A stretch of 64,000 nucleotides of DNA from CBDFHC01 sp965247585 (GCA_965247585.1 CBDFHC010000004.1:496001-560000), one strand, 5' to 3'; shown: positions 44,904-54,185, counted from the stretch's first letter. The notes: a model not told the origin generated them from the sequence alone. A program made the numbers and translations.

Positions 44904-45323
44904 CTAGGACTCGTCGAGTATACGGGTCACCTCAGATAAGATCCGCTGTGCGATACCGATAGCCTCTTCTGCCTGGTCTTCGTTAAACTCTTCATATGGG
45001 GCATTGTCAGGAAGGGCATCGGGATAACGAGTTGCCATGTAATACTGGTCCAGGATACCGGCCTCTTTCTCGAAGGACGTTAGTGAAGGGAAGGTGACCT
45101 CAATGGCCTGTATGAGTCCGGAAGCGCCAGTGACCTGATGGATTCTTGCGGCCCTGCCTCGGGCGAGAATATGGAGCGCCTTAAGGGCTTTCTCAGCGGC
45201 CTGTTGAGCAAAGAAGCATGCGTGGGAGTAGAAACCATCCCGAACAACGGTGCGGCCAACCAACAGGTCATATTCACTCTGACGAAGCCACCTTTGAGCA
45301 TCTAGTTTCTGGCTGGGCCTCAT
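44904..45323 (-). CDS. HEPN-domain protein (toxin/RNase-like partner)
   Basis: A 139-residue all-helical HEPN protein: WLRQSEYDLLVGRTVVRDG, HACFFAQQAAEKALKALHI and the conserved R-x4-H in RAARIH. HEPN proteins of this kind are RNases held in check by a partner nucleotidyltransferase. Its start (45323) lies 50 bases inside the MNT gene, an overlap that couples their translation. It follows enolase and MNT and precedes gap on the same strand. Confidence 0.85.
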   Translation of the reverse strand: MRPSQKLDAQRWLRQSEYDLLVGRTVVRDGFYSHACFFAQQAAEKALKALHILARGRAARIHQVTGASGLIQAIEVTFPSLTSFEKEAGILDQYYMATRYPDALPDNAPYEEFNEDQAEEAIGIAQRILSEVTRILDES

Positions 45324-45645
45324 AAATGAGTACGCCCTCCGTTATGGCGGCCATTATAAAGGGGTTCTCGCGCTGCCGCATCCGCTCAAACTCCTCTGGA
45401 GAGTAGACCAAGACGTCCAGCGGTTTCACCGGAGATACGGACCACATGTCCAGAAAGTCTTTGAAGCGCTCGAGGAAGACACGCTTGCTCCTGGCAACGA
45501 TCATCAGGTCCAGATCGCTGTACTCGTCGGGGTCGCCGCGGGCGTAGGAACCGAAGACGATGGCTTTGAGGGCGCCGCCACGCCGGAGGACGGGTATGAG
45601 GGCGTCACGGATGTCATCCAGGGTCTGAACCCGGGGCGTTGTCAC
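45274..45645 (-). CDS. minimal nucleotidyltransferase (MNT) antitoxin-like protein
   Basis: A 123-residue pol-beta-type nucleotidyltransferase. The active-site signature is AIVFGSYARGDPDEYSDLDLMIV (GSxARGD...DxD), with a later LDVLVYSPEEF carrying the third acidic residue. MNT proteins AMPylate or otherwise neutralise the HEPN partner encoded by the overlapping gene. GTG 45645 starts one base after the enolase stop (sequence TGAGGTG), so it depends on enolase translation. The last residues (TRCSKVASSE) overlap the HEPN start. Confidence 0.85.
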   Translation of the reverse strand: MTTPRVQTLDDIRDALIPVLRRGGALKAIVFGSYARGDPDEYSDLDLMIVARSKRVFLERFKDFLDMWSVSPVKPLDVLVYSPEEFERMRQRENPFIMAAITEGVLIYEAQPETRCSKVASSE

Positions 45646-45646
45646 C

Positions 45647-46939
45647 TCAAGCCCCCAGTCCGATGCGGCGGTAGGGCTCCAAGCCGGCGAAGGTGGCGTT
45701 GGGACCCAGCTCCTCCTCTATGCGCAGGAGGCGATTGTACTTGGCGACGCGTTCGGAGCGGCAGGGTGCGCCGGCCTTGATCTGCCCAGCGCCGAGGGCC
45801 ACGGCGAGGTCGGCAATGGTGGTGTCCTCGGTCTCGCCGGAGCGGTGACTGATTACGGTGCCCCAGCCGGCATCGCGGGCGAGATGGAAGCTCTCCAAGG
45901 TCTCGGTAAGGGTGCCGATCTGGTTGACCTTCAACAGGACTGAGTTGCTGACGCCCAGGTCCAGGCCCCGGCGGAGGCGGTCCGGGTTTGTGACATATAG
46001 GTCGTCGCCCACAAGCTGGACTTTATGGCCCAATCGTTCGGTGAGCGCGCGCCAGCCGTCCCAATCGTCTTCGCCCAGACCATCCTCGATGCTGATTACG
46101 CCGAAGTCGTTGACCCAACCCTGGTAGAAGTCGATGAGGCTTTCGGACTCCAGGTCGGCACCGTCGCGGGCCAGGATGTAGCGGCCGTCGTGCATCAACT
46201 CGGTGGCGGCGACGTCTATGCCGATGAAGCAATCCTCGCCGGGGCGGTATCCGGCGCGCTGGATGGCTTCGGCGACCATTTCCAGGGCGGTACGGTTATT
46301 AAGGCCGGGGGGAGCGAAGCCGCCTTCGTCCCCAACGTTGGCGCTGTAATTGAGGCGATGGATAATATCGCGCAGGGCGCGGTAAATTTCGGCCCCGGCG
46401 CGGAGGGCTTCGCTGTAGGTGGGGAGGCCAGCGGGAATGACCATAAACTCCTGGACGTCTGTGGAGTTCTCAGCGTGGACGCCACCGTTGAGGATGTTGA
46501 ACATGGGCACGGGCAAGGTAAAGTCCGACTCGCAACCGAGGTAGCGGTAGAGGGGACAGCCCCTGGAAGAGGCGGCGGCCCGAGCGACGGCCAGGGACAC
46601 GGCGAGAATGGCGTTGGCGCCGAGGCAGGCCTTGTTGGGGGTACCGTCCAACGCTATGAGGGCGGAGTCAATGCGCTCCTGGTGGAAGGGGGAGAGGCCG
46701 GTGATGGCGGGAGCGATGATGTGATGAATGTTGTCCACAGCCTTGAGGACGCCGCGGCCGCCGAAGCGGCGGGGGTCCCCGTCGCGGAGCTCCAGGGCTT
46801 CGTGGCTGCCGGCGCTGGCGCCGGAGGGTACGGCGGCGATGGCCCAGGCGCCGTCAGAGAGGGTGACCTGGGCTTCAACTGTGGGGGAGGCGCGGGAGTC
46901 GAGTATCTCCCGGGCGTGGACCCCGGAAATGAAGGTCAC
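45647..46939 (-). CDS. eno: enolase
   Basis: A 430-residue phosphopyruvate hydratase converting 2-phosphoglycerate to phosphoenolpyruvate. Family landmarks: VHAREILDSRASPTVE, SGASAGSHEALELRD, GANAILAVSLAVARA, the FNILNGGVHAENSTDVQEFM strand, GDEGGFAPP, the SIEDGLGEDDWDGW Mg2+ ligand segment, DDLYVTN and the KVNQIGTLTE lysine followed by SHRSGETED. All catalytic motifs are intact. The start GTG overlaps the stop of the TIGR00725 gene by 4 bases, placing it inside one operon with the genes on either side. Confidence 0.96.
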   Translation of the reverse strand: MTFISGVHAREILDSRASPTVEAQVTLSDGAWAIAAVPSGASAGSHEALELRDGDPRRFGGRGVLKAVDNIHHIIAPAITGLSPFHQERIDSALIALDGTPNKACLGANAILAVSLAVARAAASSRGCPLYRYLGCESDFTLPVPMFNILNGGVHAENSTDVQEFMVIPAGLPTYSEALRAGAEIYRALRDIIHRLNYSANVGDEGGFAPPGLNNRTALEMVAEAIQRAGYRPGEDCFIGIDVAATELMHDGRYILARDGADLESESLIDFYQGWVNDFGVISIEDGLGEDDWDGWRALTERLGHKVQLVGDDLYVTNPDRLRRGLDLGVSNSVLLKVNQIGTLTETLESFHLARDAGWGTVISHRSGETEDTTIADLAVALGAGQIKAGAPCRSERVAKYNRLLRIEEELGPNATFAGLEPYRRIGLGA

Positions 46940-47460
46940 CCGATTTTCCGAGGGACTATGGGGTTCCGCTCCCTCTCCTCGGCGGCGGCAATGGCTTTTT
47001 CGACGGCATCCACGGGGTCAGAAGCGCGGATCACGGCGCTGTCCTGGCCGCCGTTGATGCTGAAGTTCCAGGTGTTTAGCCCGATGACGGGGATCTGTTC
47101 CGACAGGGCGTGAGCGATTTCAGACATGGTGCCATAGGACCCGTCAATGGCGATGGCGGCCCTTCCGGTCTTTACGACAAGGATGTTCCGAGCGTAGCTG
47201 AGGCCGGTGCAGATGGGGATGTCCACGTAGGAGTTGGCGTAGTGGGGCTCATCCCCGGGGAGGATGCCGATGGTGACGCCGCCGGCCTCTTTGGCCCCTT
47301 TGCAGACGGCTTCCATGACGCCGGTAAGGCCACCGCACACGACGGCGACGCCGCGTTTGGCCAGCTCCCGGCCGACGTTAAGGGCGTCTTCGTAGGCTTC
47401 CGGCGGAGGGAATCCGCCGCCAATGACGGCGATAATGAGGGGTCTTTTGTCAAACGGCAT
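46936..47460 (-). CDS. TIGR00725 family (LOG-like) nucleotide-binding protein
   Basis: A 174-residue Rossmann-fold protein: IIAVIGGGFPPPEAYEDALNVGRELAKRG, VVCGGLTGVMEAVCKGAKEAGG, GILPGDEPHYAN and AIAIDGSYGTMSEIAHALSE. The GGLTGVMEA and GSYGTMSE motifs are related to those of lysine-decarboxylase-like LOG proteins (PGGxGTxxE) but altered, so no cytokinin-type activity should be assumed. It overlaps the enolase start by 4 bases. The ATG at 47460 lacks a strong SD. Confidence 0.8.
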   Translation of the reverse strand: MPFDKRPLIIAVIGGGFPPPEAYEDALNVGRELAKRGVAVVCGGLTGVMEAVCKGAKEAGGVTIGILPGDEPHYANSYVDIPICTGLSYARNILVVKTGRAAIAIDGSYGTMSEIAHALSEQIPVIGLNTWNFSINGGQDSAVIRASDPVDAVEKAIAAAEERERNPIVPRKIG

Positions 47461-47667
47461 ATTCGAGTCCTAGCTGGGTTGGGAAGGGGCAATTATACCA
47501 GAACCAGAATTGCGGCCCAGGTCTGAGGGCGGGGCGCCTGCTGCCCAGGCTCGTGACCGCTTCATCTGGGAATGGAAGGGGCCACCCCATTTAAAGCGGG
47601 GAGCAATTTTTTGCAGCATGCATCAGCGCGAGTAGTACGGTTGTACCTGCCCCGGCCGGCAGATGAG

Positions 47668-47880
47668 CTAGCCGGGGGTTGTGGCGCAGGGCGGTTGGCC
47701 GCGGTCCAGGTAGAGGGTCTGCCGTCCTGACGGGGAGTCAATGATAAGGGCCACGGGCTCTTTGACGCCGTAGGACCAGACGCGATGCGGCGTGACGGTG
47801 GTCTGCTGCCGGACTTCCACCACGGGGGTGATTGTCAAATCGCCGACGTGGATGGGTGGCTCATGGCGTTGAGAGATCAT
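47668..47880 (-). CDS. small hypothetical protein at the end of the gerW operon
   Basis: A 70-residue protein (MISQRHEPPIHVGDLTITPV...). Its ATG overlaps the stop of the DUF2953 gene (47877-47880), which supports its reality. I recognise no domain. The middle contains a beta-strand-rich stretch (VVEVRQQTTVTPHRVW, then VALIIDSPSGRQTLYLD). Confidence 0.6.
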   Translation of the reverse strand: MISQRHEPPIHVGDLTITPVVEVRQQTTVTPHRVWSYGVKEPVALIIDSPSGRQTLYLDRGQPPCATTPG

Positions 47881-48479
47881 TTCTTTCTAGTCCTCCATAA
47901 CGACCATAGGGCGCCAAGGACAGCGGGGTTGAGGGCGAAGAAGAGGATGGGAGGAAGCAAGCGGAGGGGTACGATACGCAAGCTGGCGCTCCCTTGGCCG
48001 GCGAACCGCGGGCCGGAGAAGTCCGGCTCCAGGGCGACGGCGCCAGGGCGACGGAAATCGGCGTAGGCCACGACCGGGGCAACGGCGCCCCAAAGCAAGC
48101 CGGTCTCGGCGGGGTCGTCCAGGCCAACGTGGAGCTGGAGGTGAAGCCGGCGCACCTTGACGGTGCCCAAGATACGCCGGGCCAGCCGCAGAAAGTCGTT
48201 GAGGATTCCGCCACGGACCGCGGAGGCGAGGAGGCGGAGGTTGCCACCACGCTTTTTCGGCTTTGCCGGACTGCTCGGGCGAGGGGACTTCGCTTCCTTG
48301 TGCTGCTTAGTCCCCCCGCCGATGTTTTTGCCAACCCGACCGAATAGCCAACCAATTCGAGCGCGTGCCCTGAACTGTTGCTCCCTCTGGAAGGAGAAGG
48401 CCAGGTCGAGTGGGATGGACAGCAACAGGAGCGTCAGTCCTGCCATGCCCGCCAGGGATACGAGGAGCCAGAACCACAT
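47877..48479 (-). CDS. DUF2953-like membrane-anchored protein (YtfI type)
   Basis: A 200-residue protein with an N-terminal TM helix (WFWLLVSLAGMAGLTLLLLS), a basic Ser/Pro/Lys-rich linker (about 55-75), a conserved VRRLHLQLHVGLDDPAETGLLWGAVAP segment and a C-terminal hydrophobic stretch (LPPILFFALNPAVLGAL). The GLDDPAxTGxxWG motif is characteristic of DUF2953. It lies directly downstream of a GerW gene, the same pairing as ytfI/ytfJ in Bacillus. The role in a presumed non-sporulating organism is unknown. Confidence 0.75.
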   Translation of the reverse strand: MWFWLLVSLAGMAGLTLLLLSIPLDLAFSFQREQQFRARARIGWLFGRVGKNIGGGTKQHKEAKSPRPSSPAKPKKRGGNLRLLASAVRGGILNDFLRLARRILGTVKVRRLHLQLHVGLDDPAETGLLWGAVAPVVAYADFRRPGAVALEPDFSGPRFAGQGSASLRIVPLRLLPPILFFALNPAVLGALWSLWRTRKK

Positions 48480-48484
48480 GGTTG

Positions 48485-48871
48485 CTAATGGTCCTGATGC
48501 TTATCGCCGTGCTTATCGCCATGCTTATCGCTACGTTTGCTTAAGGCGGCACCGATGGCGGCGCCCAGCTTCTCCAGCCCGGAGGGAGGACCCTGGATGG
48601 GATCTATCTTGACGCCGTCCGGTCCGATGATGAGGGCAGCCACGGGCTTGACACCACCGCCGCCCCCAGTCCCACCGCCGTATCCCTCGCCGCCCTGGTC
48701 CTCTTTGCCCTTGCCGGTGCCTCCGCCGGCGCCGAAGCCGAAGCCGACGCTGAGTAGGGGCACAACGGTGTAGCCGTTGACGTTGATGGGCTCGCCCACC
48801 ACGCTCTTGGAGCTGAGTAGGCGCTCCATCTCCTCAGTTGAACTCTTGAGTAACCTGTCTACGTGTTCCAT
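48485..48871 (-). CDS. GerW/YtfJ-family protein
   Basis: A 128-residue protein: VVGEPINVNGYTVVPLLSVGFGFGAGGG, a glycine-rich loop (about 55-75), then VKPVAALIIGPDGVKIDPIQGP. This matches GerW (YtfJ), a spore-germination factor in Bacillus but widespread in non-spore-formers. The His/Lys-Gly-Asp-rich tail (RSDKHGDKHGDKHQDH) could bind metal. ATG 48871 has AAAGGAG about 8 bases upstream. It is the first gene of a three-gene minus-strand operon. Confidence 0.88.
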   Translation of the reverse strand: MEHVDRLLKSSTEEMERLLSSKSVVGEPINVNGYTVVPLLSVGFGFGAGGGTGKGKEDQGGEGYGGGTGGGGGVKPVAALIIGPDGVKIDPIQGPPSGLEKLGAAIGAALSKRSDKHGDKHGDKHQDH

Positions 48872-49218
48872 GGCAGTCTCCTTTTGTTTAATGGGCTGCT
48901 TTCGCATTCCGCTAACAGAAGGGTATTACGGCGCGGCGTTGAGGAGTACCACCAAAAGGACCATCCTGGGGCGTCGTTGGGGGGAGTGGAGGGTCATCCG
49001 TTGGGGGGAGGGGAGTGATTTGGAGGCTATGACCAAGGCAATCCGGCATGGCGGTTGCCACGGGCACCTCAGAGGGTATTGATAGTGAGCTGTTGGGAGA
49101 ACGGAGGGGATAGCGGCATGGGCTCGTCCTTCGAGAGCCTCAGGATGAGCGGGTTGGAGAGGCAGGTTGGGGACGGGTCAGTGTGACGACGGTTACTGGA
49201 GGCGGAAAGTAGCGGTGG
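48872..49218. repeat. intergenic region with one palindromic repeat
   Basis: Holds GGGCTCGTCCTTCGAGAGCC...CAGGATGAGC near 49120-49150 and a CATGGCGGTTGCCACGGGCACC segment near 49046 similar to one near 17500. No gene is seen. The palindrome lies about 70 bases beyond the end of the nuo operon. Confidence 0.65.
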
Positions 49219-50766
49219 TTAGGCGAGGAGGGCGCGGGTGGCGGCTTTGACGGCGTCCATGATGGGGAAGGGGTAGACGCCGACGAATATGACGCCCAGG
49301 ACCAGGACGGCCAGTAGACCGGTGATGAGGCGGGACGGAGCGGCGAAGGAGGGCCCGGTGGGTTCGCCTTCCCGCGGCTCAGGAACGGCGGCAAGAGGGG
49401 CACCGGATTCCGGGGAGGTGGCTTCGGCGGAGGTAGCCTCGGGGGCGGCCCAGGCGGGGGCGGGCTCGATGTACATCTGCCGGACGACCATGAGGTAGTA
49501 GTAGAGGGAGATGAGGCTGTTGAATATGGCGAGGCCGGCCAGCCAGAGGAGACCCTCCACCCCAACGGCGGCGAAGAGGTAGAACTTGATGGTGAAGCCG
49601 GCGAAGAAGGGGAGGCCGGAGAGGGAGAAGAGGCCGACGGCGATGGCGGCGGCCAGGAAGGGGTGGCTATCAGCCAGACCGCCCAGGTCAGAGATTTCGT
49701 CCCGGCCGGTGATGTTGTAGAAGGCGATGAGGCCGACGAAGACGGTCAAGGAGGTGATGGCGTAGCCGATAAGGTAAAGGAGGAGGGCCTCGACGCCGAT
49801 GGTTGAGAGGGCCGCGATGCCCAGGAGCATAAAGCCGACGTGGCCGATGCTGGAGTAGGCAAGGAGGCGCTTGAAGTTGTGCTGGGCGATGGCGACGACG
49901 TTGCCGACGGTCATGGTGACGGCGGCGAGGACGGCCACCAGGATCTGCCACTGGTCTATAGCAGGGAGGAAGGCCTGGCCAAAGAGGCGGAGAATGAGGG
50001 CGAAGGCGGCCACCTTGGAGCCGACGGACAGGAAGGCGGTGACGGGCAGGGGAGCGCCTTCGTAGGTGTCCGGGGCCCACATGTGGAAGGGGACGGCGGC
50101 CACCTTGAATCCGAGACCGACGAGGATAAGCCCCAGGCCGACCCATAGGGTGGGGGAGACGTCCCCAGCGTTGGCCACGGCGAGGGCCAGCTCGGACTCA
50201 ATGTCGACGAAGCGGGTGGCACCGATGGCGCCGTAGAGGAGGCTGATGCCGTAAAGAAGGATGGCGGAGGAGAAGGCGCCGATGAGGATGTACTTGACGC
50301 CGGCCTCGTTGGACTTTCGGTTTTCACGAGAGTAGGCGACGAGGATGTAGAAGCAGAAGCTCATGAGCTCCAGGCCGATGTAAGCGGTAAGGAGCTCCAC
50401 AGATTCGGCCATGACCACCATGGCCAGAATAGCGAAGATGATAACGGCATAGAACTCGCCGGGACTGCGGAGGTACTTTTTAACGTAGTCGCTGGACGCG
50501 AGGATGATCACGATACCCAGGACTAAGAAGAAGACTTTGAAGAAGAGGGAGTAGTTATCGGCGCTGACGAGGCCACCGTAGAGGGGGACCTGTTCGCCCC
50601 AGAGGAGGGCCAAGGAGAAGGCCAGCAGGCCGCCGAGGCCGGCGACGGAGAGCCAGGGAAGGACGGACTTGAAGCGCTCCGGAATGTACAGGTCCACGGC
50701 CAGGATGAGGATGGCCAGGGAGGCGAGGAGGAACTCTGGGAGGAGGAGGTGCAGGTTCTCGGTCAT
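49219..50766 (-). CDS. nuoN: NADH-quinone oxidoreductase subunit N
   Basis: A 515-residue antiporter-like membrane subunit of complex I, one of three proton-pumping modules. It has about 14 TM segments; the broken-helix region with the key lysines is in FHMWAPDTYEGAPLPVTAFLSVGSK and in the LLAYSSIGHVGFMLLG segment. A Pro/Ala/Glu-rich cytoplasmic insert (about 440-480: APEATSAEATSPESG...) before the last helix is unusual. Last gene of the nuo operon; its ATG overlaps the nuoM stop by 4 bases. Confidence 0.95.
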   Translation of the reverse strand: MTENLHLLLPEFLLASLAILILAVDLYIPERFKSVLPWLSVAGLGGLLAFSLALLWGEQVPLYGGLVSADNYSLFFKVFFLVLGIVIILASSDYVKKYLRSPGEFYAVIIFAILAMVVMAESVELLTAYIGLELMSFCFYILVAYSRENRKSNEAGVKYILIGAFSSAILLYGISLLYGAIGATRFVDIESELALAVANAGDVSPTLWVGLGLILVGLGFKVAAVPFHMWAPDTYEGAPLPVTAFLSVGSKVAAFALILRLFGQAFLPAIDQWQILVAVLAAVTMTVGNVVAIAQHNFKRLLAYSSIGHVGFMLLGIAALSTIGVEALLLYLIGYAITSLTVFVGLIAFYNITGRDEISDLGGLADSHPFLAAAIAVGLFSLSGLPFFAGFTIKFYLFAAVGVEGLLWLAGLAIFNSLISLYYYLMVVRQMYIEPAPAWAAPEATSAEATSPESGAPLAAVPEPREGEPTGPSFAAPSRLITGLLAVLVLGVIFVGVYPFPIMDAVKAATRALLA

Positions 50767-52286
50767 GCGCCCGGGAACCTGAGGAGAAACTCTTCAACGC
50801 CGACGTTGATGACGTTCATCAAGGGCAGCGGCCAGATGCCGACGAAGACCAGCGCCAGGACCAGCATGGAGGTGGCGCCGATTTCCACGGGGGTGGCGTC
50901 AGTGACGTGCTCCCAACTGGGGTCTAAGGGGCCGAAGAAGGCGCGGGCCAGGAGGCGGAGGATGTAGACCGCGGTGATGGCGGCGCCAACGACGGCCAGG
51001 ACGCCCAGGGGCATGTACTCTTTGAAGACGCCGACGAATACGAGCAGCTCGGCGATGAAACCACTAAGGCCCGGAAGGCCCAGGGAGGCGAGGCCGGCCA
51101 CGGCGAAGAAGGTGACGGTGATGCCCATGCGCTTGGAAAGGCCGCCCAGCACGGTGATGTCCCGGGTGTGGGTGCGGTCATATATGACGCCGACGACGGC
51201 GAAGAAGAGGGCGGTCATTATGCCGTGGGAGAACATCTGGAGGACCGCCCCGCTGACTCCGAAGGTCTGGAGCGTGGCGAGGCCCATGAGAACCAGGCCC
51301 ATGTGGCTGACGCTGGAGTAGCCGACGACGTATTTAAGGTCTCGCTGGGACATGGCGGAGATGGCGCCGTAGAGGACGTTGACGGTGCCCAGGCCGATGA
51401 GCACGGGCATCCAGTCCTCGGCGCCCTGGGGGAGTAGGGTCATGCCAACGCGGATGATGCCGTAGGCGCCCAGTTTCATGAGGACGCCGGCGTGTACCAT
51501 GCTGACGGCGGTGGGGGCCGCCACGTGGCCGTCCGGTGACCAGGTGTGGAAGGGCCAGAGGCCGGCCAGAATGCCGAAGCCCAACATGAAGAAAGGGAAG
51601 AAGAGGAGCTGGAAATCTTTGCTGAAAGCGCCCTGGTCCGATATCTGGCTCAGGACCTCCAATGAGAAGGTGGGCACCCCGAAGTCAGTGGCGGCGACGT
51701 AGACGGCGATGATGGCGACCCAGACCAGGACGCTGCCAGCGACCAGGTAGAGGGTGAGTTTCATAGCGGCGTACTCTTTGGGGCGGAGGAAGCTTCCGAA
51801 ATCGCTGCTGCTACCCCAGATGCCGATGAGGGGGAACATGGGGAGAACGGCCAGCTCATAGAAGAAGAAGAGGAAGAAAAGGTCTCGGACGACGAAGACG
51901 CCGAAGACGCCGGCGACGAGGAAGAAGAAGAGGACGAAAAAGTCCTTGGGACGGCGCTGGACGCTCCAGGAGACGAGGACGCCCGCCAGGAGGACGATGC
52001 CGGTGAGGAGGACCATGGGGGCGGAGATGCCGTCTATCCCAAGGCTGAAGTTTATGTTGAGGGGCTCCTCCATCCAGCGCCAGGAGTTGATGAACTGGTA
52101 GCCGCCATCGCCGTAGTTGTATAAGGAGAAGATCAGGATGGAGAGGGCCATGGTAAGGGCTGCGCCAAGGATGGCGACGAGCTTGATGGCGGTAACCTGG
52201 GAGCGGGGGAAGAAGATCAGCAGACCGCCGGTTCCGGCGGGAATGAGGATGATGAGGAAGAGGGCGATGCTCTTGAAATCGTCCAT
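50763..52286 (-). CDS. nuoM: NADH-quinone oxidoreductase subunit M
   Basis: A 507-residue antiporter-like subunit. PLIGIWGSS and the FFLVAGVFGVFVVRDLFFLFFFYE helix with the conserved Glu, LFPFHTWSPDGHVAAPTAVSMVHAGVLMK (seen here as GLWPFHTWSPDGH...), and YSSVSHMGLVLMG carry the expected charged residues of the proton channel. It overlaps nuoN by 4 bases and follows nuoL by 3, so expression is coupled. Confidence 0.95.
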   Translation of the reverse strand: MDDFKSIALFLIILIPAGTGGLLIFFPRSQVTAIKLVAILGAALTMALSILIFSLYNYGDGGYQFINSWRWMEEPLNINFSLGIDGISAPMVLLTGIVLLAGVLVSWSVQRRPKDFFVLFFFLVAGVFGVFVVRDLFFLFFFYELAVLPMFPLIGIWGSSSDFGSFLRPKEYAAMKLTLYLVAGSVLVWVAIIAVYVAATDFGVPTFSLEVLSQISDQGAFSKDFQLLFFPFFMLGFGILAGLWPFHTWSPDGHVAAPTAVSMVHAGVLMKLGAYGIIRVGMTLLPQGAEDWMPVLIGLGTVNVLYGAISAMSQRDLKYVVGYSSVSHMGLVLMGLATLQTFGVSGAVLQMFSHGIMTALFFAVVGVIYDRTHTRDITVLGGLSKRMGITVTFFAVAGLASLGLPGLSGFIAELLVFVGVFKEYMPLGVLAVVGAAITAVYILRLLARAFFGPLDPSWEHVTDATPVEIGATSMLVLALVFVGIWPLPLMNVINVGVEEFLLRFPGA

Positions 52287-52289
52287 GGT

Positions 52290-54185
52290 CTAGTCGTGCA
52301 CGGCCACGGCCCACCAGGCGACGGCGAGGCCGATGGCGCCGATGACCATGGCCAAGGCGTAATTTTGCAACCGGCCGGTGATGTGGTAGCGGAGATTGAA
52401 GGCGGAGCGCTTGATGGAATCGGCGGGACCGTTGACACCGACGTCGTTTATGACGACGCGGTCGAAGAAGCCGATGAAGGCGGCGAAGACCAGAACCACA
52501 TGGTCAATGGTCCACTGATAAATGTCGTCCAGGTAGTATTTGCGCTCAACTACGGTCAGGAGAGGGGCAAAGCGCCGCTTGAAGGGGTCCAGGGAGATAA
52601 CACCGGCGCGATAGGCCAACCAGGCGAAGACGAATGCGCCGACGGCGATAACGATGGAGCCGACACCCAAGGCGACGTTGAACTCGAAGCCGTGGGGCTT
52701 ATCGAAGAAGAGGAATGAACCGATGCCGGTGAATTCGTTGGTCCACTCCAGGGCCATGAAGCCGAAGGTGACCGCCAGGACGCCCAGAAGGACCATGGGG
52801 AGGGCCATGGAGAAGGAGGCTTCGTGGGCGTGCCGGTTTTCGTCTTTCAGCGGGCCGAGGAAGGCGACGAAGAAGGCGCGGGCCATGTAGAGGGCGCTGA
52901 GGAAGACGGCGACCAGCAGCAGGGCGATGAAGATGGGGTGGCGGTGGTCCAGGACGGAAAGGAGGATCTCATCCTTGCTCCAGAAGCCGGCGAAGATGGG
53001 GACGCCACCGAGGGAGAGGGCGCCGATGCCGAAGAGGATGGCGGTGAGGGGCATGACCTTGATGAGGCCGCCCATGTTTCGGATGTCTGTCTGGTTAGCG
53101 CCGTGCATGACGCTGCCGGCGCCGAGGAAGAGGAGGGCTTTGGAGAAGCCGTGGGCCAAAAGATGGAAGATGGCGGCGGTGTAACCGAAGGCCCCCAGAG
53201 ATAGCATCATGAGGCCCAGGTGGCTGATGGTGGAGTAGGCGAGGATGCGCTTGAGGTCTGTGACCACCAGTGCCATGGTGGCGGCGATGAGGGTGGTGAC
53301 GAGGCCGACGACGGCGACGGCGAGGAGGGCGTTGGGGGCGGCTTCGAACAGGGGAAAGGTGCGGGCCACCAGGAAAACGCCGGCGACGACCATGGTGGCG
53401 GCGTGGATGAGGGCGCTGACGGGGGTGGGACCCTCCATGGCATCTGGCAGCCAGACGTGGAAGGGGAATTGGGCGGACTTGCCCATGGCGCCAACGAAGA
53501 GGAGGAGGGCGGAAGCGGTGGCGGTGGCGCTGGAGAGGGCGCTGGGCTCCCCGGCCATGAGGAGCTCAGCCTGGTGGAAGGTCTCCTGCATGCTGAAGGT
53601 GCCCACTTCCTTAAAGAGGAGGAGGATGCCGATAAGAAGTGCAACATCGGCTATGCGGGTGGTGATGAATGCCTTCTTGGCGGCCTCGGTGGCGGATCGC
53701 AATTCGTACCAGAAGCCGATGAGAAGGTAAGAGCAGAGACCCACCAGCTCCCAGGCGATGTAGAGGAGGAGGAAGTTGTCAGCCAGGATGACGGTGAGCA
53801 TGGAGGCGGCGAAGAGGCTGTGGATGGCGAAGTACCAGCCGAAGCGGGAGTCGCCCTTCATGTAGCCGAGGGAGTAGACCTGGACCATGAGGGCGACGAA
53901 GGTGACGAGGCCCAGCATGACGATGGTGAGGGGGTCTACGATGATGCCCCAGGTGAGGTCCACGGAGCCGACATTGAACCATTGGTGGGAGAAGAAGTCT
54001 ATGCCGGTGGCGCCCTGGTCAATGCGGTCTATGGCGACGAACCAGAAGACGACGAAGCCGCCTAGGATGGCAAGGATGGCGATGAAGGCGCTGCCGGTGG
54101 GGATGAGGTTTCGGAGGAGGACGATGACGGGGAAGGCGGCGAAACTAAAGGCAGGGATCAGCCATGCCCATTCCATATCCAGCAT
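52290..54185 (-). CDS. nuoL: NADH-quinone oxidoreductase subunit L
   Basis: A 631-residue antiporter-like subunit with the long lateral helix at the C-terminus. Motifs: LLYIAWELVGLCSYLLIGFWY (conserved Glu), FPFHVWLPDAMEGPTPVSALIHAATMV (seen in sequence as AQFPFHVWLPDAMEG), YSTISHLGLMMLSLG and a HALSKA-like HGFSKALLFLGAG. ATG 54185; 3-bp gap to nuoM and 11 bp from nuoK. Confidence 0.95.
   Translation of the reverse strand: MLDMEWAWLIPAFSFAAFPVIVLLRNLIPTGSAFIAILAILGGFVVFWFVAIDRIDQGATGIDFFSHQWFNVGSVDLTWGIIVDPLTIVMLGLVTFVALMVQVYSLGYMKGDSRFGWYFAIHSLFAASMLTVILADNFLLLYIAWELVGLCSYLLIGFWYELRSATEAAKKAFITTRIADVALLIGILLLFKEVGTFSMQETFHQAELLMAGEPSALSSATATASALLLFVGAMGKSAQFPFHVWLPDAMEGPTPVSALIHAATMVVAGVFLVARTFPLFEAAPNALLAVAVVGLVTTLIAATMALVVTDLKRILAYSTISHLGLMMLSLGAFGYTAAIFHLLAHGFSKALLFLGAGSVMHGANQTDIRNMGGLIKVMPLTAILFGIGALSLGGVPIFAGFWSKDEILLSVLDHRHPIFIALLLVAVFLSALYMARAFFVAFLGPLKDENRHAHEASFSMALPMVLLGVLAVTFGFMALEWTNEFTGIGSFLFFDKPHGFEFNVALGVGSIVIAVGAFVFAWLAYRAGVISLDPFKRRFAPLLTVVERKYYLDDIYQWTIDHVVLVFAAFIGFFDRVVINDVGVNGPADSIKRSAFNLRYHITGRLQNYALAMVIGAIGLAVAWWAVAVHD

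Noticed and set aside
47590..47625. CCCC...GGGG stem followed by TTTTTT as a plus-strand terminator
   Set aside because: The stem is only 4 bp and no plus-strand gene lies upstream, so its role is doubtful.
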